Shown piece after piece: positions 19,042 to 27,448 of a DNA stretch of 64,000 nt. This stretch comes from Nitrospirota bacterium (GTDB lineage Bacteria > Nitrospirota > Nitrospiria > Nitrospirales > Nitrospiraceae): contig SCVN01000007.1 of assembly GCA_004296885.1 (NCBI GenBank), forward strand, positions 186,001 to 250,000. The letters are read 5' to 3'. Under the pieces are notes generated by a model, which did no database searches, was not told where the DNA came from, and saw nothing but the letters and a program-made list of their open reading frames with translations. The translations under genes were made by a program, and so were the position numbers. Numbering within the stretch: the first letter of the stretch is position 1; each line of letters opens with the position of its first letter.

Positions 19042-19680
19042 TCAAATGCCGAACAGCCGTTTCAGCTTGTCGATCTCGACCGGATCGTATTTCTTCCGAA
19101 TTTCCAATTCCTTCTTCAGCGCCGACACTTGTTCGGACAGTTCAAGAAAATCCTTGATCCAGTTGCCTGGCACAAAGGCTTTGATATCGGTGGACTTGTA
19201 GGTCGGACCATAGGGCGTCTGCTCCTCGATCAGGTCGATCGTCAGGAGCGTTGCGCCGGCGTCATGACAGAAGGAGAGGAGCATGGACGCGGGACACCCC
19301 GTCGTCAGACCTTCGGAGACCCGTTTGCGGCAAATGATATAGCCGCGACTGTTCTGATCGAAGCGGAGGAACTCTCCTTCGCAACCCTCGGTCCCGACCG
19401 GCGGGGGAACCGACGCCTCATCCGCCGGCGCCTCGCGTGCCGACTCGCCGCCGGCCGTCTCGGAAGCAACCTTCTCCCAATGAGGCGAGCTTCGGACTTG
19501 TTCGTACATGTCCAGCAGCCGCCGGCTCAGTTCCAGGCTGCGGGCAAGAGCCTTACGTTGTTCCACTTGAGCATGGATGTTCCCGGTCATTTCCCGCAAG
19601 TCCTGCTCCAGGCGGCGGAGCCGCGCATCGAGTGCCCGGCGGAGCGAGATAAGGTCGTGAAATTTCTGTTCGTCGTCCAT
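19042..19680 (-). CDS. Coiled-coil protein of unknown function
   Basis: A 212-residue protein not assigned to a family. Residues 1-70 are a strongly charged helical coiled coil (SLRRALDARLRRLEQDLREM), residues 75-100 are Ala/Pro rich, and a compact domain follows with cysteines at EGCEGEFLRF, GYIICRKRV, TTGCPASMLLSFCHDAGAT. The C-terminal 45 residues are again helical (LELSEQVSALKKELEIRKKY). No signal peptide is visible. It is the first gene of the run leading into the MltC-like hydrolase (28-bp gap) and kinase module, so a role in the same envelope process is plausible. Confidence 0.8.
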   Translation of the reverse strand: MDDEQKFHDLISLRRALDARLRRLEQDLREMTGNIHAQVEQRKALARSLELSRRLLDMYEQVRSSPHWEKVASETAGGESAREAPADEASVPPPVGTEGCEGEFLRFDQNSRGYIICRKRVSEGLTTGCPASMLLSFCHDAGATLLTIDLIEEQTPYGPTYKSTDIKAFVPGNWIKDFLELSEQVSALKKELEIRKKYDPVEIDKLKRLFGI

Positions 19681-19819
19681 GGGTCCATCACAAAGACGGC
19701 GAGGCGCTCAAAGTCCAGGGCCGGCCGCGACTGGGTTCCAGCTTAGCATTGAGATGCATGACGCACAACTCCGCCACGACATTCGACCGAGCCACCGGCG
19801 GCCCACGTATGGGTGGCGG

Positions 19820-19848
19820 TTGCACGTCAAGGAACGTCCAGGTACAGT
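19820..19848 (+). promoter_or_regulatory. Putative promoter of the aldo/keto reductase gene
   Basis: TTGCAC (19820-19825), 17-bp spacer, TACAGT (19843-19848), about 40 bp before the start codon at 19888. Read by eye. Confidence 0.45.
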
Positions 19849-19887
19849 ACCTCCGCAACAGGGCGGGGAGCCTGTCGAGGAGGGCAC

Positions 19888-20856
19888 ATGCAGTATCGGC
19901 GGTTGGGGAAAACGGGCTGGCAGATCTCCGAGGTCGGCTTCGGCGCCTGGGGCATCGGCGGCACCTTTTGGATCGGCGCCCAGGACCAGGAATCCCTGTC
20001 GGCCCTCCACGCATCCATCGACGCGGGGCTGAATTTCATCGACACGGCCCTGGTCTATGGCGACGGGCACAGCGAAGCCCTCGTGGGCCAGGTGGTCCGG
20101 TCCCGCAAGGAACGTCTCTACGTCGCCACCAAAGTTCCTCCGAAAAATCTTCACTGGCCGGCCTTGCCGGACGATACGGTCGAGACGGCCTTCCCGCCTG
20201 CCCACATCATCGACTGTACCGAGCAGAGCCTGAAGAACCTCAAACTCGACTGCATCGACTTGCAGCAGTTGCACGTCTGGCGGGACGAGTGGATGGAAGA
20301 CCAACGTTGGCTGGAAGCGTTGCTGACGCTCAAGAGCCAGGGAAAGATTCGAGCGATCGGGGTGTCCATCAACGACCATGAGCCGGACTCGGCGCTCCGC
20401 CTGGTCGCCAGCGGCCTGATCGATTCCGTGCAGGTGATCTACAACATTTTCGACCAGTCCCCGAACCGTGCGCTACTCCCTGCCTGCCTCAAGCATGACG
20501 TCGGCGTGCTGGCCCGCTGTCCCTTCGACGAGGGGGGCCTGACCGGCAAGATCACCCCCGAGACGATCTTTCCCGCAGGCGACTGGCGCAACGACTACTT
20601 CAAGGACGACCGCAAGGCCCAGGTCGCCGAGCATGTCGAGCCGATCAAGCGACTACTCGGCCCCGAAGCGAAGACGCTGCCGGAACTGGCGCTCCGCTAT
20701 TGCCTGGCCCATCCGGCGGTGAGTACGGTCATCCCCGGCATGCGCACCCAGGCCAACGTACGAGCGAACTGTTCCTGGTCGGACGGGCGGCGCTTAAGCG
20801 AGGGACTCGTGAAGACCCTCCAGGCCCATGCCTGGGAGAGAAACTTTTACGACTGA
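19888..20856 (+). CDS. Aldo/keto reductase
   Basis: A 322-residue NAD(P)H-dependent carbonyl reductase of the TIM-barrel AKR superfamily. It has MQYRRLGKTGWQISEVGFGAWGIGG at the N terminus in several family-typical pieces, the active-site Asp and Tyr region NFIDTALVYGDGHSE, the Lys in VATKVPP, LDCIDLQQLHVW, AIGVSINDHEP and the C-terminal cofactor segment STVIPGMRTQANVRAN. The ATG at 19888 follows GAGGAGG and agrees with the conserved start. The substrate cannot be told from sequence. A bcp peroxiredoxin gene begins about 20 bp downstream. Confidence 0.93.
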   Translation: MQYRRLGKTGWQISEVGFGAWGIGGTFWIGAQDQESLSALHASIDAGLNFIDTALVYGDGHSEALVGQVVRSRKERLYVATKVPPKNLHWPALPDDTVETAFPPAHIIDCTEQSLKNLKLDCIDLQQLHVWRDEWMEDQRWLEALLTLKSQGKIRAIGVSINDHEPDSALRLVASGLIDSVQVIYNIFDQSPNRALLPACLKHDVGVLARCPFDEGGLTGKITPETIFPAGDWRNDYFKDDRKAQVAEHVEPIKRLLGPEAKTLPELALRYCLAHPAVSTVIPGMRTQANVRANCSWSDGRRLSEGLVKTLQAHAWERNFYD

Positions 20857-20877
20857 TCGAAATCCGGTGAGGTGGTG

Positions 20878-21351
20878 ATGGGCTATCTGAAGGTTGGGGA
20901 ACAGGCGCCGGATTTTACCGCGAAAACCGGAACGGGCGAAACGGTCTCGCTTCATTCCCTGCGCGGCACACAGGTCGTGCTGTACTTCTATCCGAAGGAC
21001 GACACGTCGGGCTGCACGATCGAAGCCTGCGGGTTTCGGGACGCCACAACCTCATTGGAACAGGCAGGGGCGGTGGTGCTGGGCGTCAGCCGGGACGGAC
21101 AGGCTTCCCATCAATCGTTCAGCCAAAAATTCAACCTGCCGTTCCGTCTGCTTTGCGACGAAGACGGGACGATCGAACGGGCCTACGGAACCCACTGGCC
21201 GGTCCTGAGCTGTTTGCCGGTCATCGGCCGCTTGATCGGTTCCAAGCGCAAGACTTTCGTCATCGACGCAACCGGCCGCCTCAAAGCCATCTTCCCTAAC
21301 GTCAACGTGCAGGGACACGTCGAAGAGGTATTAGCCACGCTGCGGAGCTAA
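20878..21351 (+). CDS. bcp: Thioredoxin-dependent peroxiredoxin of the BCP/PrxQ family
   Basis: Reduces H2O2 and organic peroxides with thioredoxin-type donors. The 157-residue protein shows the PrxQ pattern: VGEQAPDFTAKTG, VVLYFYPKDDTSGCTIEACGFRD with the peroxidatic Cys in TSGCT and the resolving Cys five residues later (CTIEAC), and VLGVSRD, the spacing typical of the atypical two-Cys PrxQ subgroup. The ATG at 20878 is preferred over two adjacent GTG codons because GAGG lies 5 nt upstream. Probably co-transcribed with the aldo/keto reductase. Confidence 0.94.
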   Translation: MGYLKVGEQAPDFTAKTGTGETVSLHSLRGTQVVLYFYPKDDTSGCTIEACGFRDATTSLEQAGAVVLGVSRDGQASHQSFSQKFNLPFRLLCDEDGTIERAYGTHWPVLSCLPVIGRLIGSKRKTFVIDATGRLKAIFPNVNVQGHVEEVLATLRS

Positions 21352-21408
21352 AAACGGGCTGCCACTACGGATCAGCTGCGACCAAAGGCTGGCGACTGGA
21401 TACCAACG

Positions 21409-22077
21409 TTAGACGACAGGTGATTCAGTCGCCAAAAACTTTAGAAGTTCTTCCTGTGCTTTCGTGATCTGTGGCTGGGCGTCCTTGATACGCCTGGGTG
21501 CCTCGTTGACACCTTCCGCCCACGAATTCGAGCCTTTCGGGTGCCGCCAAGCGCTATCGACAATCTGGCTCGCCGCATCCATTGCGACATAGGCGTCAAG
21601 AACCGCCTCGCGAATCTCGTCGCGAAGAATGGCAATTGAGCCCACTTCGATGGCGCGCCGGAGTTGGGCGTCATGGAATCTTGCGCCTTGATCTTGCACG
21701 TTTGGTCTGGCTGCGACCTTGCCGTTAAGCGCTAACTCATCAATCAAAGCCTGCAATGGGCCTACATCTGCTGCCCGGTGCACCGAAACGAGCACATCTG
21801 GGCGCTCATCACAGATCTTGAGCCACTGTTCTTTGTGCTGGCGTAGCTCGTCGGGAAGAAACTTTCGACCCCGAGGGTGCTGGTCGTTGTAACTGTGAAT
21901 CTCAGCATGACACTCGAAACACACCGGAATGGCATTTTCAATGTCATCGCTGCCGCCCTGCTCCTTGGGCACAATGTGGTCTGTCTCAATCTTTATGCCA
22001 CAGAAGCGGTGGCACACGCAGCACCGTCTGTGGCATCGCGCCAAGAGTTTGGACACTAAGTCTCGAGGAAAGGCCAT
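21409..22077 (-). CDS. HNH endonuclease-domain protein
   Basis: A 222-residue protein with an N-terminal zinc-binding HNH nuclease: CCVCHRFCGIKIETDHIVPK (Cys pair and catalytic DH), then ENAIPVCFECHAEIH (N and second Cys pair plus H). This 70-residue module could cut DNA. The C-terminal 120 residues are helical and not recognised (AIEVGSIAILRDEIREAVLD). The stretch is visibly less GC-rich than its neighbours, which suggests recent acquisition. There is no adjacent methyltransferase or phage gene. The ATG at 22077 is preferred over a TTG two codons upstream. Confidence 0.82.
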   Translation of the reverse strand: MAFPRDLVSKLLARCHRRCCVCHRFCGIKIETDHIVPKEQGGSDDIENAIPVCFECHAEIHSYNDQHPRGRKFLPDELRQHKEQWLKICDERPDVLVSVHRAADVGPLQALIDELALNGKVAARPNVQDQGARFHDAQLRRAIEVGSIAILRDEIREAVLDAYVAMDAASQIVDSAWRHPKGSNSWAEGVNEAPRRIKDAQPQITKAQEELLKFLATESPVV

Positions 22078-22168
22078 TGGCAACTATTCCTTTTACTGTA
22101 TAGGTACGGGGCCTTTTAGCACTTTGCAAGATATTTTCAGGCGTCCGAAGCCTGACCACAGCGACCTG

Positions 22169-23035
22169 CTATCTACCTATTTCAGACAGCGGTTCCTTAG
22201 TCACACAAATCGCCCCGCGCGGATTGGCGTCCAGTTGATTGGCCGCGGCCAGTTCCTCCCTTGGCGGCGATGTCGTACATTCCGGCGTGGTGACCAGGCC
22301 CCAATGTTGGTTGTCGCGGCAGATATTGCTCAGGACCATGGCTTCGGCATTGTGGAAGAGCAGGATGCCGCTGAGCATGTTGTCGCGGCAGACGTTGCGG
22401 ACCAGGTCCGGCTGCGTACCCTCGTCCCGGACGGCGAGCCCGAAGTGGTGGTTCTCGAAACAGTGGTTCTGGGCGAGGTAGGGGCGGGCACCGGCGAATG
22501 AAAAGATGCCGGACTCGCGGTTGTGGCAGACTTCGTTGTCGATCAACGTGGGCCGGCAGTCCGGCCCGTAGATGACCACCCCGGACAGAATGCCTTCGGT
22601 CGCGCGGCAGGCGGCGATGGTGCAAGTGCTGTCCAGAATGTTCATCGCGGAATTCTGGTCGCTGCCGACGTAGCGGAAGGTGATCCCGCTGATGCGGCCG
22701 TTGGGCACCCGCTGCAGATAGAGGGGCCCGCCGCGCCGGCTGAAGATCTGCACGACGTCGCGCCCGGCTCCGATCAGCAGGATCGGCCGCTCCGACACGA
22801 AGAGCTTGTCCTCATACCGTCCCGGCCTGATAAAAACCTGATCCTCCGGCCCTGCCTCATTGACCGCCGCGCTGGGACGGGGATAGGCCGCAGGATCGAC
22901 CGCGTCCACGATGAGCGTCCGGCCGCCGTTGGGATTGGGTGGAGGTTCTTGCAGAATGGGCTGGGCCTGAGGCGGCTGGTCAGGGGAGCCGGGGCGAGGC
23001 GCCTTCTCGGAATCACCCGCAGATCCATTCGCCAT
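22169..23035 (-). CDS. Right-handed parallel beta-helix protein
   Basis: A 288-residue protein. After a Pro-rich N terminus (about 1-45) it shows pectate-lyase/NosD-type beta-helix rungs: NGRISGITFRY, GILSGVVIYGPDCRPTLIDN, NRESGIFSFAGARPYLAQN, NHHFGLAVRDEGTQPDLVRN, NMLSGILLFHNAEAMVLSN, each about 23 residues and ending in Asn. Enzymatic activity cannot be claimed, since such helices can be scaffolds, lyases or binding proteins. No signal peptide is visible, so it appears cytoplasmic. The start at 23035 avoids overlap with the Nudix gene 31 bp upstream, which is probably in the same operon. Confidence 0.82.
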   Translation of the reverse strand: MANGSAGDSEKAPRPGSPDQPPQAQPILQEPPPNPNGGRTLIVDAVDPAAYPRPSAAVNEAGPEDQVFIRPGRYEDKLFVSERPILLIGAGRDVVQIFSRRGGPLYLQRVPNGRISGITFRYVGSDQNSAMNILDSTCTIAACRATEGILSGVVIYGPDCRPTLIDNEVCHNRESGIFSFAGARPYLAQNHCFENHHFGLAVRDEGTQPDLVRNVCRDNMLSGILLFHNAEAMVLSNICRDNQHWGLVTTPECTTSPPREELAAANQLDANPRGAICVTKEPLSEIGR

Positions 23036-23066
23036 GCTCTGGCCTCGGGCCGGGAAATTCCGGCTA

Positions 23067-23612
23067 TTACTCGAAAGGAATGCGACGGTCCACGACGCCG
23101 ACTTGCAGTTGATACTGTCCCCTGCGGCGATCTTCCACGTATCGGGCCAGCGCTTCATGAATGACCGGGAAAGCGAGGCGATCCCAGGGCACCTTGTCCC
23201 AGGGAAACAATTGCACATCCAGACTTTCCATGCCGGCGCCGAATTCCAAGTTGCGGAGCGTTCCCCGGAACACGAGATAGACCTGGCTCACGTGGGGCAG
23301 GCTGAGCAGGGCATAGAGCGAGGTGATCTCCACGGAGGCCTTGGCTTCTTCCAGCGTCTCGCGGGCCGCAGCCTGGGCTGTGTCCTCGCCGGCCTCCATG
23401 AAGCCGGCGGGAAAGGTCCAGAAGCCGATGCGCGGCTCGATGGCCCGCCGGCAGAGGAGAATCTGATCTTCCCATTCGGGAATGCAGCCGGCGACGATCT
23501 TGGGATTTTGGTAATGGATCGTCTGGCAGGCATCGCACACATGGCGGGGCAGGTTGTCCCCCGGAGGCACTTTGAGTACGACAGGACGGCCACAGTGGCT
23601 GCAATAGTTCAT
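23067..23612 (-). CDS. Nudix hydrolase with N-terminal zinc ribbon
   Basis: A 181-residue pyrophosphohydrolase. An N-terminal zinc ribbon (CSHCG...CDAC) is followed by the Nudix fold with the box GFMEAGEDTAQAAARETLEE (residues about 82-104), in which G, E, RE and EE are all in place; the usual Gly after LEE-x is Ala. WTFPAGF precedes the box. Nudix enzymes with this ribbon are often NADH or FAD/ADP-ribose pyrophosphatases, but the substrate is not predictable. Its ATG overlaps the end of the racemase-like gene by 4 bases. Confidence 0.92.
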   Translation of the reverse strand: MNYCSHCGRPVVLKVPPGDNLPRHVCDACQTIHYQNPKIVAGCIPEWEDQILLCRRAIEPRIGFWTFPAGFMEAGEDTAQAAARETLEEAKASVEITSLYALLSLPHVSQVYLVFRGTLRNLEFGAGMESLDVQLFPWDKVPWDRLAFPVIHEALARYVEDRRRGQYQLQVGVVDRRIPFE

Positions 23613-24408
23613 GGCCGACTCATATCCGATCCGCCGCCATGGTCCAAGAACTCCTGCAAGGCCTTGGGCGAGGGTTTCGCAAAGGTGGCGGCCCGGCTGA
23701 CCTCCGTGCCGTTAAGCCGGCGGAGGGTCACCGCCAGCTCGGCCATCTTGGCCAGCACCGCCAGGCCGTTCAGCACCACCGCCTGCCCGACGGTGAACTG
23801 CGCGACGCGGGAGAAGAGGAGCATCGGCAGGCCCCCGGCCGGGATGATCACTTCCACGCCATCGTCCACCAACGGCTGGGCCTGCTCCTTGAATTGTTGG
23901 AGGATGCGCTCGAACGCACCTGCGTCCGTGAAGGCTCGGTTGAGTTCTTCCGGGTCGGTCGTCAGGGCCTTGACCGCCACCACCCGCTCCGTCAGTCCAT
24001 AGCGGGCGATCTGCTCTTCGTGAAAGGGAATAAAGACCGGGTTGATGGTCACCAGCGCGATCTTCCTCCCCAACAGGCAGGCATAGAGCATGGTCGTCTC
24101 GCCCAGACCCAGGACCGGGATATCCACCGTCGCCCTGGCTTCATAGAGCCCCCGTCCTGGAAATGTCCGATGGCGAAGGCGTCGTAGCCCTGTTGCTGCG
24201 CCGTGACGGCATTGCGCACCACCTGCGCGGCGCAGCGAAACTCCGTGATGCGGTGCAGCTCGAGATCGGGCGGCGTGATCCCGTGAATCTCGTAGCTGGC
24301 CTCCGGGCCGGCGCAGGCCGTCAGCGCTCTCCGCAGATCGCGGACATACCCCGTCTGCTGGTTGGGGTCGACGAAACTCTGATACCAAATTTTCATTGGA
24401 CGGCTCAT
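23609..24408 (-). pseudogene. Asp/Glu/hydantoin racemase-family gene with a 1-nt frameshift
   Basis: Two overlapping minus-strand frames together encode one racemase-like protein of about 266 residues. The N-terminal frame starts at ATG 24408 (GGAG upstream): MKIWYQSFVDPNQQTGYV, GITPPDLELHRITEFRCAAQ, GYDAFAIGHFQDGG. The C-terminal frame continues with LYEARATVDIPVLGLGETTM, RKIALVTINPVFIPFHEEQI and DDGVEVIIPAGGLP, with cysteine YACLLG. The junction is in a run of five C (24149-24153 on the plus strand); one more base would restore one frame. It may be a sequencing or assembly error in a homopolymer, a real inactivating mutation, or frameshifting. It overlaps the Nudix gene by 4 bases, as would be expected of a functional operon member. 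Confidence 0.8.
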
Positions 24409-24560
24409 CGCAGCTCCGCGGCCTAGGTCCGGCAGGCAGGAAGCGGTCACCGGGGAACGGCAGCCCCTTCGAGACTGTGTACCACAAACCCCCGCCGCCG
24501 GTCACTGGCTCCTGCCCGATTCAAGTTTTTCGGCCATTCGACCGCTAGGCCTCTATATCT

Positions 24561-24577
24561 ACCCATGTCACATGGGT
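24561..24577. promoter_or_regulatory. Palindrome upstream of the PilZ gene
   Basis: ACCCATG-TCA-CATGGGT is a perfect 7-bp inverted repeat with a 3-nt centre, 31 bp before the PilZ start codon and just after the AT-rich TATATC. Size and position suit a dimeric regulator operator; a small hairpin is the alternative. Confidence 0.4.
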
Positions 24578-24607
24578 CATTGAGCTCGGGCGAGGGGGCG
24601 CCTGCGC

Positions 24608-25282
24608 ATGAATTCTTTTGTCTCGCATCTCAGAGTTCATCATTCTCGGGAACAGCCGGCGGCCCACCGGGATGCCCGGCAACCGGAGCCCAGGATGCTG
24701 CGCGACCGCCGGGCGCATCCGCGTCTGGCCGTCTCCTTTCCCCTCGAATTCGGGGTCCTGCCCTGGTTCAGGCACTGGCTGTTGCGCCCGACCTATCAGA
24801 CAACGCGCAGCCTGGATCGCAACCCAACCGGCAGCCTGGCCGTGCCGGACCCGGAACCCTGGTCCCATCCCTATCTGGCCGTGGCCCGATACCTGGGCAA
24901 GCTGCTGTTTATCAACGGGACCCGCTGCTGGGACGGCGAAGGGCAGATTGCCTCCGCCAACGGGCTGGACCTCAGCCAAAGCGGACTCCGCATGACCACT
25001 GCCTATCCGCTCTGGCTGGGTGCGTCGCTCCATTTGCGCGTGCCGGCCAGCGAACTGGCCCCCTTTGGATACACCGTGCTGGGAAAAGTCATGCGCGTGG
25101 CGAAAACCGATCGGGACGAGGTGGAAGCCGGCGTGGCCTTTACCGGCATTCATCCGTCGGACAGCCATGAGCTTCCCCGCTTCCTCCTGACCCCGCTGCC
25201 AAAACTGGCCGCCCTGCGCCGACAGGAACGGTATGTTCCCCGGCCCCAGGCCGACGAGCCGGTGGGAATCGGAGCACCCTGA
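24608..25282 (+). CDS. PilZ-like domain protein
   Basis: A 224-residue cytoplasmic protein. The two c-di-GMP-binding motifs of PilZ are recognisable: RDRRAHPRLAVSFPLEF (RxxxR type, about residues 33-47) and GLDLSQSGLRM ([D/N]xSxxG, about 117-127). About 70 residues separate them, much more than the usual 20-30, so an insertion rich in aromatic and proline residues interrupts the barrel. The C-terminal part (GASLHLRVPASELAPFGYTV, VEAGVAFTGI) continues the PilZ beta strands. The start ATG follows GAGGGGG. A palindrome lies 31 bp upstream. No signalling partner gene is adjacent. Confidence 0.72.
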   Translation: MNSFVSHLRVHHSREQPAAHRDARQPEPRMLRDRRAHPRLAVSFPLEFGVLPWFRHWLLRPTYQTTRSLDRNPTGSLAVPDPEPWSHPYLAVARYLGKLLFINGTRCWDGEGQIASANGLDLSQSGLRMTTAYPLWLGASLHLRVPASELAPFGYTVLGKVMRVAKTDRDEVEAGVAFTGIHPSDSHELPRFLLTPLPKLAALRRQERYVPRPQADEPVGIGAP

Positions 25283-25423
25283 GCCAGCCATAGGTCCCCG
25301 CAGGACTTCCGTCGGGCAGAGGTACCAAGATCGGCTGCGCCTCGCTATGCTCTGGTACTCGCCCGCTAGAGGAGAATCGGCCCCGGTCTTGCCTTCTGAC
25401 GCCGGCAGACATACACTCGCGCC

Positions 25424-26569
25424 ATGCGACTCCTCTTCATCCTGACCGTGGTCCTGGCCCTCCAGGGCTGTCAGACGGCTCCGGAACCGGTCGATACCCC
25501 GGCGACACGCGCCGCCAAGGCCATGGCCCTCGCGGCGGCCGCGAAGGAGGCATACGAGCATCGGGAATTCGCCCAAGCGATCGAGCAGGCCAGGCGCGGG
25601 CTCCAGTTGGACGAGACCTCCCTGGATTCATTGTATTGGCTCGGGGCCTCCCTGTTTGCGAGCAATCAGGAGGAGGAAGCCTTTACGACCAACAAACGGT
25701 TCGTCGAGCTTGGGGCCGCCCGCCCCGACCGGCAAGGCCAGTTGGCACAGGCTTACGACAGATTGGGATGGATCAGCTTTCGGAAAGGCCGCACGGACGA
25801 AGCGGCCAAATATTTTTCCCTGGCGATCGAACGGGCCCCGGCCCTCGCCCACGCCCTGGACGGGCGAGGACAGATCGCCTACTTAAAGAAGGACTATCCC
25901 GCCGCCGTCCGGGACTTCTCCAGGGCGTTGGAACTGGGGTCCACAGCGCATCAAATTGCGGTGGAATCCCGTGGGCTGGCCTATTATTGGATGGGCAATT
26001 TTGCCAAGGCTTTACCGGACCTGAAAGCCGCGTTCGAATCCACCGGAGCCGATCGGAGGACTGATCGGAAGGACTTGCTGCGGGCCAGAGCCTTCTGTCA
26101 CCTGGCGCTGGGGGAACAGGAGGCGGCCACGAATCTCTTTACCCGCGGGACGGACTTCAGCGAGGAAGAACGCCGCTACAACCTCGCCGTGATCACCTAT
26201 CTCACGGGAGACAAGGAGTTGGCCTTGCGCCAGGCCGGTAAGCGCACCGGCATCATTGTCAAAGAAGCCAAGCTCAACGCCGCGATCATTGCCCGTGTGG
26301 ACAAGGTGGCCACGGGCAGCCCCGCCGAGAAAGCCGGCGTCCAGGTCGGCGACGAGATCACAATGGCCAACGGCATCCCGGTTTCGAATCTCGAGCAGTA
26401 TCGCGAGGTGATGCGCTCCATCCCCCCCGGCACCAAGTTCACGCTCAGCATCGTCCGGAACGGGGCCAAACGGGATCTCGGTCTGACGATGGGCGACGCC
26501 GAGTACGTCATCAAGTCGGACCCCTACCTGGCCCCGCTCCTGGCCAAGCCGTTACGATCCAAAAATTAG
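25424..26569 (+). CDS. Lipoprotein with TPR repeats and a PDZ domain
   Basis: A 381-residue envelope lipoprotein. The signal peptide MRLLFILTVVLALQGC ends in the lipobox LQGC. Residues about 35-270 are TPR-type helical pairs (AYEHREFAQAIEQARRGLQL, LGWISFRKGRTDEAAKYFSLA, GQIAYLKKDYPAAVRDFSRA, GLAYYWMGNFAKALPDLKAA). The C-terminal 95 residues are a PDZ domain (GSPAEKAGVQVGDEITMANG, VMRSIPPGTKFTLSIVRNGA). It is a likely scaffold or adaptor that holds protein partners at the membrane. No protease domain is present. Confidence 0.88.
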   Translation: MRLLFILTVVLALQGCQTAPEPVDTPATRAAKAMALAAAAKEAYEHREFAQAIEQARRGLQLDETSLDSLYWLGASLFASNQEEEAFTTNKRFVELGAARPDRQGQLAQAYDRLGWISFRKGRTDEAAKYFSLAIERAPALAHALDGRGQIAYLKKDYPAAVRDFSRALELGSTAHQIAVESRGLAYYWMGNFAKALPDLKAAFESTGADRRTDRKDLLRARAFCHLALGEQEAATNLFTRGTDFSEEERRYNLAVITYLTGDKELALRQAGKRTGIIVKEAKLNAAIIARVDKVATGSPAEKAGVQVGDEITMANGIPVSNLEQYREVMRSIPPGTKFTLSIVRNGAKRDLGLTMGDAEYVIKSDPYLAPLLAKPLRSKN

Positions 26570-26648
26570 CCGTCGCGAGTCTTCCGTCAGTCCTTCTTCA
26601 GAAAAGACCGTCCCGTTCCGACAAGGACAAGAAGGAGCAAGAAGTCCC

Positions 26649-27446
26649 ATGGCTCAGCCCAAGACCCACGAACATAGCAGCCCGGCCCGCGGCTCTTCCG
26701 AACCAGAAGTTCCGGAGCCTTCGCTGGCCGAGCGGGCGCGAACCCTCATGCACCTGGGCCCGATCGGGAGCCTCTGCACCCTGTCGCAAAAACAACCGGG
26801 CTGGCCTTTCGGTTCGATCATGCCCTACGCCCTGGACGGCCAGGGACAGCCGATCTTTCTGATCAGCACCATGGCCATGCACACGAAGAATCTCCTGGCC
26901 GATGCCCGCGCCAGCCTCCTCGTCGCACAGCCGGAAGCCGCAGGCGATCCGTTGGGCGCGGCCCGCGTCACGGTGATGGGGCAGGTGGCTCGGGTGCCCA
27001 AGGACGAGAGCGACGCCGCACGGCAGGCCTATCTGGCCCGCCATGCGAACGCGAGCTACTGGGTGGATTTCGGCGATTTCGGGTTCTACCGCATGGCCAT
27101 CGTGGATGTGTATTACGTCGGCGGGTTCGGTGTGATGGGCTGGGTTTCCGCCGACGACTACCGACGAGCTTCGGTAGACCCGCTGGCCGACCAGGCATCA
27201 GGCCTCATGCAACGGATGAACGCCGAGCGGGCCGCGGACCTGCTGGATCTGGCCCGGGGCTCCGGCTACGCCCAGGCGGAGGAAGCCAGGCTGACGGCGA
27301 TGGACCGGCTGGGTTTCCACCTGCGTCTGCGTACGGGAGAGCGGGTACAAGGGGTGCGCATCGCCTTCCCCCGAGCCGTCACCGGCGGGCAGGAGGCCGA
27401 ACAGATGTTGGGAGAGATGATCCGGCAGGCAAGGGCCAAGGCTTAG
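26649..27446 (+). CDS. HugZ-like / pyridoxamine 5'-phosphate oxidase-fold protein
   Basis: A 265-residue protein with a split-barrel flavin/haem-binding fold followed by a DUF2470-type C-terminal domain. Typical segments are IGSLCTLSQKQPGWPFGSIM, IFLISTMAMHTKNLLADARA, ARVTVMGQVARV, YVGGFGVMGWV and, in the C domain, NAERAADLLDLA. In this family, members such as HugZ bind or degrade haem and others bind flavin; the ligand here is not known. It ends 2 bp before the convergent metal-transporter permease gene. Confidence 0.85.
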   Translation: MAQPKTHEHSSPARGSSEPEVPEPSLAERARTLMHLGPIGSLCTLSQKQPGWPFGSIMPYALDGQGQPIFLISTMAMHTKNLLADARASLLVAQPEAAGDPLGAARVTVMGQVARVPKDESDAARQAYLARHANASYWVDFGDFGFYRMAIVDVYYVGGFGVMGWVSADDYRRASVDPLADQASGLMQRMNAERAADLLDLARGSGYAQAEEARLTAMDRLGFHLRLRTGERVQGVRIAFPRAVTGGQEAEQMLGEMIRQARAKA

Positions 27447-27448
27447 AC

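Noticed and set aside
24149-24153. Programmed -1 frameshifting at the racemase C5 tract
   Set aside because: The reading-frame heptamer on the minus strand (C GGG GGC) does not fit the X-XXY-YYZ slip rule well, and no downstream pseudoknot or upstream Shine-Dalgarno-like stimulator was seen. Kept only as a remote option.
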